Shown here piece by piece: positions 7,353-13,692 of a stretch of 13,692 bases of DNA. The notes below the pieces were generated by a model that searched no databases, was not told where the DNA came from, and worked only from the letters and a program-made list of their open reading frames with translations. The stretch is taken from assembly GCA_937907165.1 (NCBI GenBank), contig CALCUH010000014.1:1-13692 (forward strand). Direction: 5' to 3'. Origin of the DNA: an uncultured Bacteroidales bacterium (GTDB lineage Bacteria; Bacteroidota; Bacteroidia; Bacteroidales; Paludibacteraceae). The stretch's first letter is position 1, and each line of letters starts with the position of its first letter. Made by a program: the position numbers and the translations under genes.

Positions 7353-8250
7353 ATTTCACTCCTGAAGCCATCTCCGTACCATCATCATCCACATAGAAAA
7401 GATAGTTGAAAAGTACCCCATCGGTAGGTGAGAACATCCAGATAGCGCCCCGTTCCCCAGAAGCGGTCTCGATAATGAAATTAGCGCACTCGCCCACTTC
7501 CACTTTTCCAGAGAGACTCAGATGGTCACCAGACCATATTTCGGCATGATGGTTCGAATAAATGAATTTGACATTGTCTCCTAACGTCATATGGCTGTCT
7601 ATAAGATTGGCTAGTTCGATATTCGAGAGATTCTCTATCTCTTTGAACTTCATGGAATAGCCGCCGACGGATTTCCATGTGCCGACAAAAGACTTAGCGA
7701 TTGCGGAAGGCGAATACCCGTACAATCCTATTTCATAGCTCTCCAATTCGTTCTCCGACATTCCATCAAGGCTCTCTATGCCTTCAATTCCATCGGTATC
7801 GAGTTTTTGATTCAATGTGCCAAGCACTTTTCTTATAGCCTTAGAACCTAGAAAATCTGCGGTAGGTCCCGCATTGACCGCATTAAGTTTCATCTCCTCA
7901 TCCGTCATACCCGTCGGGTTGCCTGCAATCTCCGTAGCTTCAGATTCCAGAACCTCAGGCTCCCCCTCTCTACCACTATACTCAATTTGAGAGGGATTAT
8001 CGACATTGGGCACAAATTTACCATAGAGAATCATACCCGCCGCCCCAATCAATATAGTAGGGATTGACACTTTGAGAATTCTTCCCCAACGATTATGTTT
8101 CACATCACCACCCTCCCCGTTTTTAGGTTCGGACACCGAAGCGTTATTCTGAGAATTCGGCTCGATTTCCTCACCAACAGGGGTTCCACAATATTTGCAG
8201 AATTTGCCGCCCTCAATCAGTTCGGCTCCACAATGTTTACAATATGCCAT
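7333..8250 (-). CDS. Zinc-ribbon single-pass membrane protein with extracytoplasmic beta domain (305 aa)
   Basis: The protein begins with the fourth zinc ribbon of the window (Cys4, Cys7, Cys18, Cys21), followed by a polar linker (~25-55), a membrane helix (~59-79) preceded by basic residues (KHNRWGR), and a 225-residue extracytoplasmic part. That part has an acidic linker (85-125), a helical stretch (126-186), and a beta-rich end (187-305) beginning FVGTWKS and containing repeated short strands such as HLSLSGKVEVGE, NFIIETAS and NYLFYVDDDG. The F-x-G-x-W opening and the strand order recall lipocalin-like or Bacteroidetes META-like small barrels, but I cannot assign it. It is the last gene of the minus-strand cluster, 10 nt after the lipoprotein gene. 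It faces the plus-strand zinc-ribbon genes, so the shared N-terminus links the two operons. Confidence 0.87.
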   Translation of the reverse strand: MAYCKHCGAELIEGGKFCKYCGTPVGEEIEPNSQNNASVSEPKNGEGGDVKHNRWGRILKVSIPTILIGAAGMILYGKFVPNVDNPSQIEYSGREGEPEVLESEATEIAGNPTGMTDEEMKLNAVNAGPTADFLGSKAIRKVLGTLNQKLDTDGIEGIESLDGMSENELESYEIGLYGYSPSAIAKSFVGTWKSVGGYSMKFKEIENLSNIELANLIDSHMTLGDNVKFIYSNHHAEIWSGDHLSLSGKVEVGECANFIIETASGERGAIWMFSPTDGVLFNYLFYVDDDGTEMASGVKYNRVSN

Positions 8251-8260
8251 AAGTCAAAAA

Positions 8261-8737
8261 TTAAAGTTCACCTTTATTTTTCAAGATTTGCAAAGCCGGA
8301 TAGGACGGCAATTGCTCTCGCTTAGTTGAAATGAAGAGTTGAGTGCCAGATGCGTCATAGATGGCGAAAACCATCAAAGGAATTTTGGTACCCGTCTCAG
8401 TTTTAGCCCAATAGTTGAACACGAACTCGGTGCAAGCCACCTCATTTCCGTAGAGATGCTCCAACGAATTAATTTTTTGGAATTCCTTGTCGCAAAATTC
8501 GCGATCTTGGTCACATCGCTGCTGCAAACCAGTTCTATAGCACTCAAGATCGTCCACATACTTGTATTGGCGAACAGACCGCATCGATTCAAACTCATAA
8601 GTATCAGGAGAGAATGTCTCCATATGAGCCTTAGCATACTGCTCCATTTCGGCTCTTATAGGATCCACTGGTTGGTCCAGACCGCAGGAAACCAAACACA
8701 TGAGCAGTAATAATGATGGGAAAAAATATTTGCTCAT
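8261..8737 (-). CDS. Hypothetical lipoprotein (158 aa)
   Basis: The N-terminus is a clear lipoprotein signal: MSKYFFPSLLLLMCLVSC, with lipobox LVSC and Cys18 as the lipidation site. The mature protein starts CGLDQPVDP, with no Lys that would suggest inner-membrane retention rules, and no obvious surface-export acidic run. The remaining ~135 residues hold a helical, charged first half (residues 30-90, including FSPDTYEFESM and a Cys-containing YRTGLQQRCDQDREFC stretch) and a beta-rich second half (ACTEFVFNYWAKTETGTKIPLMVFAIY, positions 101-127). No catalytic motif is seen. I do not recognise the family. It sits 7 nt after the LRR gene and 10 nt before the zinc-ribbon gene, so it probably works in the same envelope context. 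Confidence 0.82.
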   Translation of the reverse strand: MSKYFFPSLLLLMCLVSCGLDQPVDPIRAEMEQYAKAHMETFSPDTYEFESMRSVRQYKYVDDLECYRTGLQQRCDQDREFCDKEFQKINSLEHLYGNEVACTEFVFNYWAKTETGTKIPLMVFAIYDASGTQLFISTKREQLPSYPALQILKNKGEL

Positions 8738-8744
8738 AATTCAA

Positions 8745-9344
8745 TCAAAACTTAATAATCTTCGCGTTACATTTTTCAAATGTAAAGTTATTGGCATTCT
8801 TAGGAGCCTTGATAACTTCCAACTTAGTGCAATTGACAAACGCGTCACTTTTGAGATTGCAACAATTAGGATTGAGAGAAATATTGACAAGGGATATACA
8901 ATTCGTGAAACAATTGTGACATAGTTTCTGAAGATTATTACCCATCACTTCGACAGACGTGATATCCTTGCAATCTTTAAACGCACCCTCACCAATGTTG
9001 ACAACCTTATAAGTCTTACCATGCGTATTGACTGTTGACTGAATCGATATCTTACCTTTGAGATTAGCTGAACGGACATCTCCAGTTACTTCAACAAGTC
9101 GATTCACATCATCAACTATTTTATAATAGAGCGGATCGCTGGACTTATCACCTTTGAAAACCATACCTTTGAAGGTTGGGACTTCATTTATATTCGTGTT
9201 TTTACTTTGATTGGAAGTAGAATTGCCACCACCATCACCGATTCTTTTGGTAACGTTGACATTGTTATTAACGTCGAACGGATTTTGTGCCGACACACCC
9301 CAACCGCAGAAAATTGCCAATAATAGGATAAAGATCTTTTTCAT
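8745..9344 (-). CDS. Secreted BspA-type leucine-rich repeat protein (199 aa)
   Basis: The start chosen is ATG 9342-9344 (MKKIFILLL). The frame can be extended to TTG at 9350, but the ATG gives a compact signal peptide. The signal peptide (1-19) is cleaved probably after VSA, before QNPFDV. An Asn/Ser/Gly-rich linker (~25-53) and a small beta region (~58-110) follow. From ~112 come about three LRR_5/BspA-type units with the repeating pattern F-x-x-C-x-x-L-x-x-I: GEGAFKDCKDITSVEV, CHNCFTNCISLVNISL, KSDAFVNCTKLEVIKA. This family is common in surface and secreted proteins of oral and gut Bacteroidales, mainly for protein binding. There is no lipobox or T9SS sorting domain, so the product is likely periplasmic or released. 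It is the first gene of the minus-strand cluster, behind a structured leader. Confidence 0.88.
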   Translation of the reverse strand: MKKIFILLLAIFCGWGVSAQNPFDVNNNVNVTKRIGDGGGNSTSNQSKNTNINEVPTFKGMVFKGDKSSDPLYYKIVDDVNRLVEVTGDVRSANLKGKISIQSTVNTHGKTYKVVNIGEGAFKDCKDITSVEVMGNNLQKLCHNCFTNCISLVNISLNPNCCNLKSDAFVNCTKLEVIKAPKNANNFTFEKCNAKIIKF

Positions 9345-9361
9345 TTTCAATAATATTAAGT

Positions 9362-9416
9362 AAAAGGAGTTCTAAAAAACATACCCTCTGCCCGCTAGGT
9401 AAAAGAACTCCCTTTT
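9362..9416 (-). promoter_or_regulatory. Structured leader or attenuator-like hairpin upstream of the LRR operon
   Basis: On the minus strand, an 8-bp arm GGAGTTCT (9404-9411) pairs perfectly with AGAACTCC (9366-9373), which is followed by TTTT (9362-9365) and then, 17 nt later, by the ATG at 9344. The 30-nt loop contains an inner 4-bp pairing (TACC with GGTA) and the window's most GC-rich spacer segment (CTAGCGGGCAGAGGG). A hairpin followed by a U run directly before the first gene could be a transcription attenuator, or the terminator of a small RNA encoded to the right. Which of these it is cannot be told from sequence alone. Confidence 0.5.
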
Positions 9417-9881
9417 TCGACCTGCAAGCAGTCAATCATCTAATAGCGAATTTGATTTACGCTCATCATCACAAAAAATTCCAATCGTTGCAAAAATCAT
9501 TAAAGATGCAGCGATTCTCTTTCCCTAAAATAGTGATTTTATCCAAACAATCCAAATAAAGCAAAGATTTAGAGACGAATATATTGATAATTTGTTTGAT
9601 TTGTATTCAAAACTAATCTGAGAGGCTATAAAAAAATACACCCAAACAACTGATTATCAATTCAATAACAAGCAAGACACGATCACTCATAGTGCAATAT
9701 AAATATACGGCAAGGGGACTTTCGAATAGGTCATAATCCCGTCTACACATTCCCAAGCGAAGGGCACAGCGACCTATCACACAACGTATTACATAATTTG
9801 TAAAATTGGCAATGAAAGTCAGATGATGTTTCATGGCACCCCAAGAAAACACAAGCCATGACAAATCAATCAATGCGCCCT
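9417..9881. other. Intergenic stretch without a convincing gene
   Basis: This AT-rich region separates the CotH-like gene from the LRR operon. A minus-strand open frame (9613-9909) overlaps the end of the CotH gene and is not supported. CAAAACTA at 9608-9615 reads TAGTTTTG on the minus strand, matching TAnnTTTG, but it lacks a well-spaced TTG box and lies over 260 nt from the LRR gene. No terminator hairpin was found after the CotH gene. Confidence 0.4.
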
Positions 9882-12800
9882 CTAAATTTCTCCTCTCACC
9901 TTCCAACACTCTTTTCCCACCTTCACCAGATATGCGTCATCGTCAGGCAAGTTGAACACAAAGAGATTAGAATCGGCACATTTATTCACGACCATCTCAC
10001 CCTTTAGCGTATAGACACGCACATCACTACCCTTCGCGTTTCGCACATAGAGTTCCTTCCCAAGCGTATAAACATCTACAGCATTGTGATTGGCGATCAA
10101 ATCATCCCCAGTGACCGAATTAGGGCAAACAACGCTACCGTTAGCCGACAAAGGCGTGGAGGTCATCAACTCGTTCCCCTCGTCGTCCAAACATTGGGCG
10201 AAAAGCATAACGGACGAAGCGCCGTCCGTATCCCTACCATACGATTCATCTGCATTATGAGGGTTATAAGAAATGGTGCTCAACTCGAGATCTTTGCCCA
10301 GATAATTGGCACGCAAGACAATTGTTTCGGAGGCGGAGACTCCCAGTTTGAAATTTAGGTGGAGAGGACCCAACTCAGGCTTCTTATCCGCCCACAACAA
10401 CTTGTAACCATGTGCGGGAACGACACTCTCATCGATACCGGAAGGAATCGTGCATCTCGCCACTTTCGTAACGTTCTCAACAACCATTCCAGCAAGGTCG
10501 ATATCCTTGTCGCCACCATTATAGAGTTCAATCCAGTCAGACGCTTCCCCATTCTCGTCCAAGGTGGAATTGTTCAAAGCGCAGACTTCGTTCAGACAAA
10601 GGTTGACAGGAGACGGGCAGTCCGGATCATGCTCGAAATAGATAGTCATCTTCAATTCTGTGGAATCCGCCATCCTCGTCAGATACCCCTTCGTGTAACG
10701 GCTGCCATCATCATTTCTCACCGTAACATTGTTCAACGCCCCCTTCTGGATTCTATAGCCATAAGGCACAATCGGTTCCACCTTCACACGCTCGTTTACA
10801 TATCTCCACGAGTTATATTTCACATCGTCATGCAACCGTTTATTGACAAGGTAGGAAAACTTCGGAGTCTCGTCGTCAGGGAAGACACTTCTGACCTTTA
10901 TGACGACCGTATCGTCACCCAAACCATACTCTTTTTTCAGTTGCTTGACCACATAGCTTTTCCGCTCCTTCGCGAAAGAACGCATTTTTTCGATCTCCTG
11001 ATCATAAACATCCAAGCTACCAGGGCAATCCAAAAAGCCGGAATTCTTGATGGTGGCGCACATATCACGTTCCGTCATGCTCCACAAAGAATCAATCTTC
11101 TTGTCGATTCTCTGGTCCGTGAAGACACTGTCCATGCACTCGATATATTGGTCGAGGAATCTCCAGCGGAAATCCTCGTTCTTCATGCAAGACTGCATCA
11201 GCACCAACATCGCCATGACGTTCGTGCGAAGATACTTCGTTGTGAAATCCAGCATACAAGTATCCAGACTCGTAGCCTTAGACAAACCGAAATCAGTGTC
11301 GTAAACAATCCAACGGAATCTTCCGCCATCATGTTTCCTCCATATTTTCGAATTATGCGTCACCCAATCCGTATTGCCCACGTATTGCTCCAGAATCTGA
11401 TAGTTGAGATACTTATCAATATCCATATGTTCATCAAGTTTATCGTAGAAATCCTCGTCGGCAAAATGATTGCTCACATAGTCGATCATCTTGTCGTAAG
11501 CCTCACGCGTACCCTTCTCGCACTCATAACCACTGAAGTTAGCGTTAAGCAAATCTATCTCATCCTCATCCAACCCATAATTATGGAAAACGAAATCTTC
11601 GTCAGACCGCTCCGTAAGAATCATCATGCCATAATAGATACCATTCAGGTAGAACGACACAGGCTGAGCCGCTTGCCTGTCGATATTCATACCGTCGGCG
11701 AGACTTTGGATAAACATGTCACGCCAGCGAGGCTGCACATAAGAATAGCCGTTTCCACCATTACGCAAAGCGAGGCTTTTGTATTTCGAGTAAGATTTGT
11801 TAGGGAAAAATGCCTTGTAGTCCATTCTGTTCTTCCCCGATCGTTTATTCGCCTTAATCTTTAAACTTTTCGCCACATGGATTCTCGTGCAACCACCATA
11901 GACCCCTATTTCCACTTCCTGGCAATCCACCACCCTGCCGTCGAGGATATACTCAAAGTTGGCGGAACGCATCCAATCCTGATTATAGTTAGCGACAGGC
12001 GTACAACTATTTGAGACGCCGTTTTTGCCAATCACATACAAGCCGAGCGTGTCCCCAAAGACATCTTCGTTGTTAGCTGTTATGGAGACGATAGGCAGCC
12101 TTTCACCCATGCCTTCACAAGCGTTGTAAAACTTATCAGGGAAAATATAGCTACCCGTAAGGATATCACTGAACAACATTCCCTCTCTATATGCCCTAGC
12201 GCGAACGACGGTTGTCTGCTCGATGCGGATAGGTTCATGATATATTTCGCCGTTTTCAGGCGTGGGAACGTCTCCATTCAACGTATAGTAGATGGTTGCG
12301 CTATCCGTACCGCAAGCCAGTTCCACGGAGACGCCCGTCTCATAAAATCCAGGTTCCGCGGCGGTGAAAGAGGGAGTCTCCACACGGTTAGACAAGGAGG
12401 TCACCAATCCATCGTTCGCCACACCAGGCGTCGGCATCATAAAGCCACCCTCACAATAAGACAAATGAGGACGTTGCGAAGGATAAATGAAGAATATTTT
12501 TTGACCATCCTTCTCAAAAGAGATGAGACCTTCATCCGTCGTCAGCTTTTTGCCGACCCTTCCCGCAAAATTGCTTTGGATTTTAGAAGCAGACAAACTA
12601 CTTGTTTCGCTCTTGCCGAAGAATAAAAGCGAATAGCCCGACGGCAAGATATGCGTGGAATCCAGCCGAACGCTCCATTCCACCTTATCCTTCTCAATGT
12701 TCGTCACCGTCCAACCCCTAAGGTCAACATCACCGCCATCATTGTAAAATTCGACGTAACCATCATAGTTATACTTGTCGCTAACGATAGTAGAGACGTT

Positions 12801-12893
12801 ATTGGTCATGATTTCTGTAATGCGAATGTCAGCATTAGCACTTGGGAAACACAATAGCAACATTAATATTATAATCCACTCATTCTTTTTCAT
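9882..12893 (-). CDS. Secreted CotH-kinase-like protein with two lamin-tail domains and type A T9SS sorting domain (1003 aa)
   Basis: A signal peptide (1-21, SANA before DIRITE) is followed by a first lamin-tail (LTD) domain (~22-160: ITEIM, YVEFYNDG, VDLRGWTV). A chitobiase-type beta domain comes next (~170-252: ATIYYTLNGDVPTP, VVRARAYREG), then a CotH kinase-like domain (~266-660). CotH signatures are GGCTRIHVAKSLKIKA (333-348), YYGMMILTERSDEDF with Glu428, and YDTDFGL with the Asp532-x-Asp534 pair expected to bind metal-ATP. A second LTD domain (~760-900: LNEVCALN, DWIELYNG) follows. The end (~935-1003: LYVRNAKGSDVRVYTLKGEM, then DDDAYLVKVGKECWKV) is a Por_Secre_tail-like type A sorting domain, so the protein should leave through T9SS and be anchored or released. 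CotH proteins phosphorylate other secreted proteins in Bacillus spores; the target here is unknown. It is transcribed apart from the LRR cluster. Confidence 0.9.
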   Translation of the reverse strand: MKKNEWIIILMLLLCFPSANADIRITEIMTNNVSTIVSDKYNYDGYVEFYNDGGDVDLRGWTVTNIEKDKVEWSVRLDSTHILPSGYSLLFFGKSETSSLSASKIQSNFAGRVGKKLTTDEGLISFEKDGQKIFFIYPSQRPHLSYCEGGFMMPTPGVANDGLVTSLSNRVETPSFTAAEPGFYETGVSVELACGTDSATIYYTLNGDVPTPENGEIYHEPIRIEQTTVVRARAYREGMLFSDILTGSYIFPDKFYNACEGMGERLPIVSITANNEDVFGDTLGLYVIGKNGVSNSCTPVANYNQDWMRSANFEYILDGRVVDCQEVEIGVYGGCTRIHVAKSLKIKANKRSGKNRMDYKAFFPNKSYSKYKSLALRNGGNGYSYVQPRWRDMFIQSLADGMNIDRQAAQPVSFYLNGIYYGMMILTERSDEDFVFHNYGLDEDEIDLLNANFSGYECEKGTREAYDKMIDYVSNHFADEDFYDKLDEHMDIDKYLNYQILEQYVGNTDWVTHNSKIWRKHDGGRFRWIVYDTDFGLSKATSLDTCMLDFTTKYLRTNVMAMLVLMQSCMKNEDFRWRFLDQYIECMDSVFTDQRIDKKIDSLWSMTERDMCATIKNSGFLDCPGSLDVYDQEIEKMRSFAKERKSYVVKQLKKEYGLGDDTVVIKVRSVFPDDETPKFSYLVNKRLHDDVKYNSWRYVNERVKVEPIVPYGYRIQKGALNNVTVRNDDGSRYTKGYLTRMADSTELKMTIYFEHDPDCPSPVNLCLNEVCALNNSTLDENGEASDWIELYNGGDKDIDLAGMVVENVTKVARCTIPSGIDESVVPAHGYKLLWADKKPELGPLHLNFKLGVSASETIVLRANYLGKDLELSTISYNPHNADESYGRDTDGASSVMLFAQCLDDEGNELMTSTPLSANGSVVCPNSVTGDDLIANHNAVDVYTLGKELYVRNAKGSDVRVYTLKGEMVVNKCADSNLFVFNLPDDDAYLVKVGKECWKVRGEI

Positions 12894-12921
12894 ATCAATT
12901 CCGACAGATAGTTAAACGATA

Positions 12922-12956
12922 CAAAAATAGTAATATTTTGAGACAGGAATAACAAA
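12922..12956 (-). promoter_or_regulatory. Probable promoter of the CotH-like gene
   Basis: On the minus strand, TATTTTTG (12922-12929) matches the Bacteroidetes -7 consensus TAnnTTTG. A TTTTG (12953-12957) lies 23 nt further upstream as the -33 element, at the long end of the accepted spacing. The -7 box is about 30 nt before the ATG at 12893, giving a short leader. It suggests this gene has its own promoter although the nuclease gene lies upstream on the same strand. Confidence 0.45.
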
Positions 12957-12988
12957 AGGAAACATCTTTCCGCATATCCGCTTAGCGA

Positions 12989-13660
12989 TTAATCGTGCGC
13001 CTTTTCGATTCTCCTCACAGACTCCATATCCTCAATCATCCCCTTCCGTTTCAATTCCCTAATTTCAACGCTTTTATAACCCTTCTTGCGCAACGCCTTC
13101 TCCATCCACGGAGCCACCGGGTAATCGTCCGACCAAAGTCCCAGACGTAGTCTCCGCGCCTGGCTCTCCAACGAATCATACTCCACGTTGCGATCATAAT
13201 GCTTGTAGTGCCACGCAAAGCCTGAACGCACCATTTCGTGGCTCATCTCACGTCCGTCCGCAAGATAGGTCAAAGCCAGCAAACGTCCGTAAGTATCCTT
13301 ACTAAGAACCTCTATCCTAACCTCCTTCTTCCAAATCAGCGAATCCAAATATAGCCTGCTACGGCGACTGAAAGCCTGACCATGTTCCGGCGCATCAATA
13401 GCGGCCATACGCACACGACGAGGGGAAGAGTCTCCCTGTAATAAAATCTCATACGTATCGCCATCGCACACTTTTACTACTCTTCCACAATATACGCCAT
13501 TCACATGATCGTAGACATCTGATAACGAATCAGAGCGGATAAGAAGAGAATTCCTCTCTGTTAATCCTCCTGTGCATGAAAAAAACATTAACGACAGGCG
13601 ACAAAGGGTGAACCCGTATATTAATAGTCTTAAAAATTTGTTTGGATGTAGATGTTTCAC
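12989..13660 (-). CDS. Exported staphylococcal-nuclease-like (thermonuclease) lipoprotein
   Basis: The core (~55-180) is a staphylococcal nuclease fold. DGDTYEIL carries the Asp68 counterpart of SNase Asp21. VRMAAIDAPEHG carries Arg84, Asp89 and Glu92 (counterparts of Arg35, Asp40, Glu43). DTYGRLLA carries Arg126 (counterpart of Arg87). SGFAWHY and GLWSDD complete the family pattern. All main catalytic residues are present, so calcium-dependent cleavage of DNA or RNA is expected. The start is uncertain. GTG at 13658-13660 gives VKHLHPNKFLRLL and a hydrophobic stretch ending in FFSC, like a lipoprotein signal with Cys29. The frame extends upstream to TTG 13675, and no ATG gives a better N-terminus. 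The C-terminal ~45 residues are Lys/Arg/Glu-rich. It lies 95 nt upstream of the CotH gene. Its likely location is the envelope, for nucleic-acid scavenging or defence. Confidence 0.87.
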   Translation of the reverse strand: MKHLHPNKFLRLLIYGFTLCRLSLMFFSCTGGLTERNSLLIRSDSLSDVYDHVNGVYCGRVVKVCDGDTYEILLQGDSSPRRVRMAAIDAPEHGQAFSRRSRLYLDSLIWKKEVRIEVLSKDTYGRLLALTYLADGREMSHEMVRSGFAWHYKHYDRNVEYDSLESQARRLRLGLWSDDYPVAPWMEKALRKKGYKSVEIRELKRKGMIEDMESVRRIEKAHD

Positions 13661-13692
13661 TTGACAGTATAGCAAACGACTACAGTCTTATC

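Noticed and set aside
8339..8710. A 123-codon plus-strand frame opposite the lipoprotein gene
   Set aside because: It is fully antisense to a gene with a clear lipoprotein signal and operon spacing, and has no motif of its own.
9345..9350. TTG start extending the LRR protein by two residues
   Set aside because: The ATG at 9342-9344 gives the same signal peptide with a standard start.
9366..9411. The leader hairpin as the terminator of the CotH-like gene
   Set aside because: It lies about 470 nt beyond the CotH stop and directly before the LRR start, so a leader or attenuator role fits better.
9613..9909. A 98-codon minus-strand open frame overlapping the end of the CotH-like gene
   Set aside because: It overlaps the CotH gene's end, has no recognisable motif and a mixed Cys/Arg-rich composition, and no promoter or terminator supports it. 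A small membrane protein starting at an internal Met cannot be fully excluded.
10359..11864. A 501-codon plus-strand open frame opposite the CotH-like gene
   Set aside because: It is antisense to a well-supported gene with clear domains, its translation is rich in Arg, His and Ile without any recognisable motif, and it has no signal or start context. It is a composition shadow.

Overview
The window looks like a chromosomal segment of a Bacteroidota bacterium, most likely order Bacteroidales. The evidence is two different type IX secretion (T9SS) C-terminal sorting domains, a BspA-type leucine-rich repeat protein, several lipoproteins, a decayed Bacteroidetes-type transposase tail, AT-rich spacers and a TAnnTTTG-like promoter. 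Genus cannot be fixed from this sequence. I saw no tRNA, rRNA or CRISPR.

Layout: (1) 1-420, the 3' end of a gene whose product ends in a type B T9SS sorting domain, closed by a strong hairpin terminator. (2) 421-826, a non-coding stretch holding the decayed tail of an insertion-sequence transposase. (3) 827-7319, a tight plus-strand cluster of four genes (gaps 17, 24 and 5 nt): a peptide-deformylase-like lipoprotein lacking the catalytic glutamate, a 1554-residue zinc-ribbon membrane protein, a 244-residue zinc-ribbon protein with two membrane helices, and a 142-residue zinc-ribbon protein with one. (4) 7324-7352, a bidirectional terminator. (5) 7333-9344, a converging minus-strand cluster of three genes (gaps 10 and 7 nt): a secreted leucine-rich repeat protein, a lipoprotein, and a fourth zinc-ribbon membrane protein; a structured leader lies just upstream. 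(6) 9417-9881, a spacer without a convincing gene. (7) 9882-12893 minus, a large secreted CotH-kinase-like protein with two lamin-tail domains and a type A T9SS sorting domain. (8) 12989-13660 minus, an exported staphylococcal-nuclease homologue.

The part most worth attention is 827-9344. Four of seven neighbouring genes start with the same C-x2-C-x10-C-x2-C zinc ribbon, followed by membrane helices and otherwise unrelated domains. The remaining three encode exported proteins: two lipoproteins and one secreted LRR protein. A reasonable inference is an envelope-spanning assembly in which the cytosolic zinc ribbons serve as a common docking or sensing module, the 1554-residue protein is the core, and the lipoproteins and LRR protein are its outer parts. 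No known system was recognised, and this interpretation rests on gene arrangement and domain layout alone.
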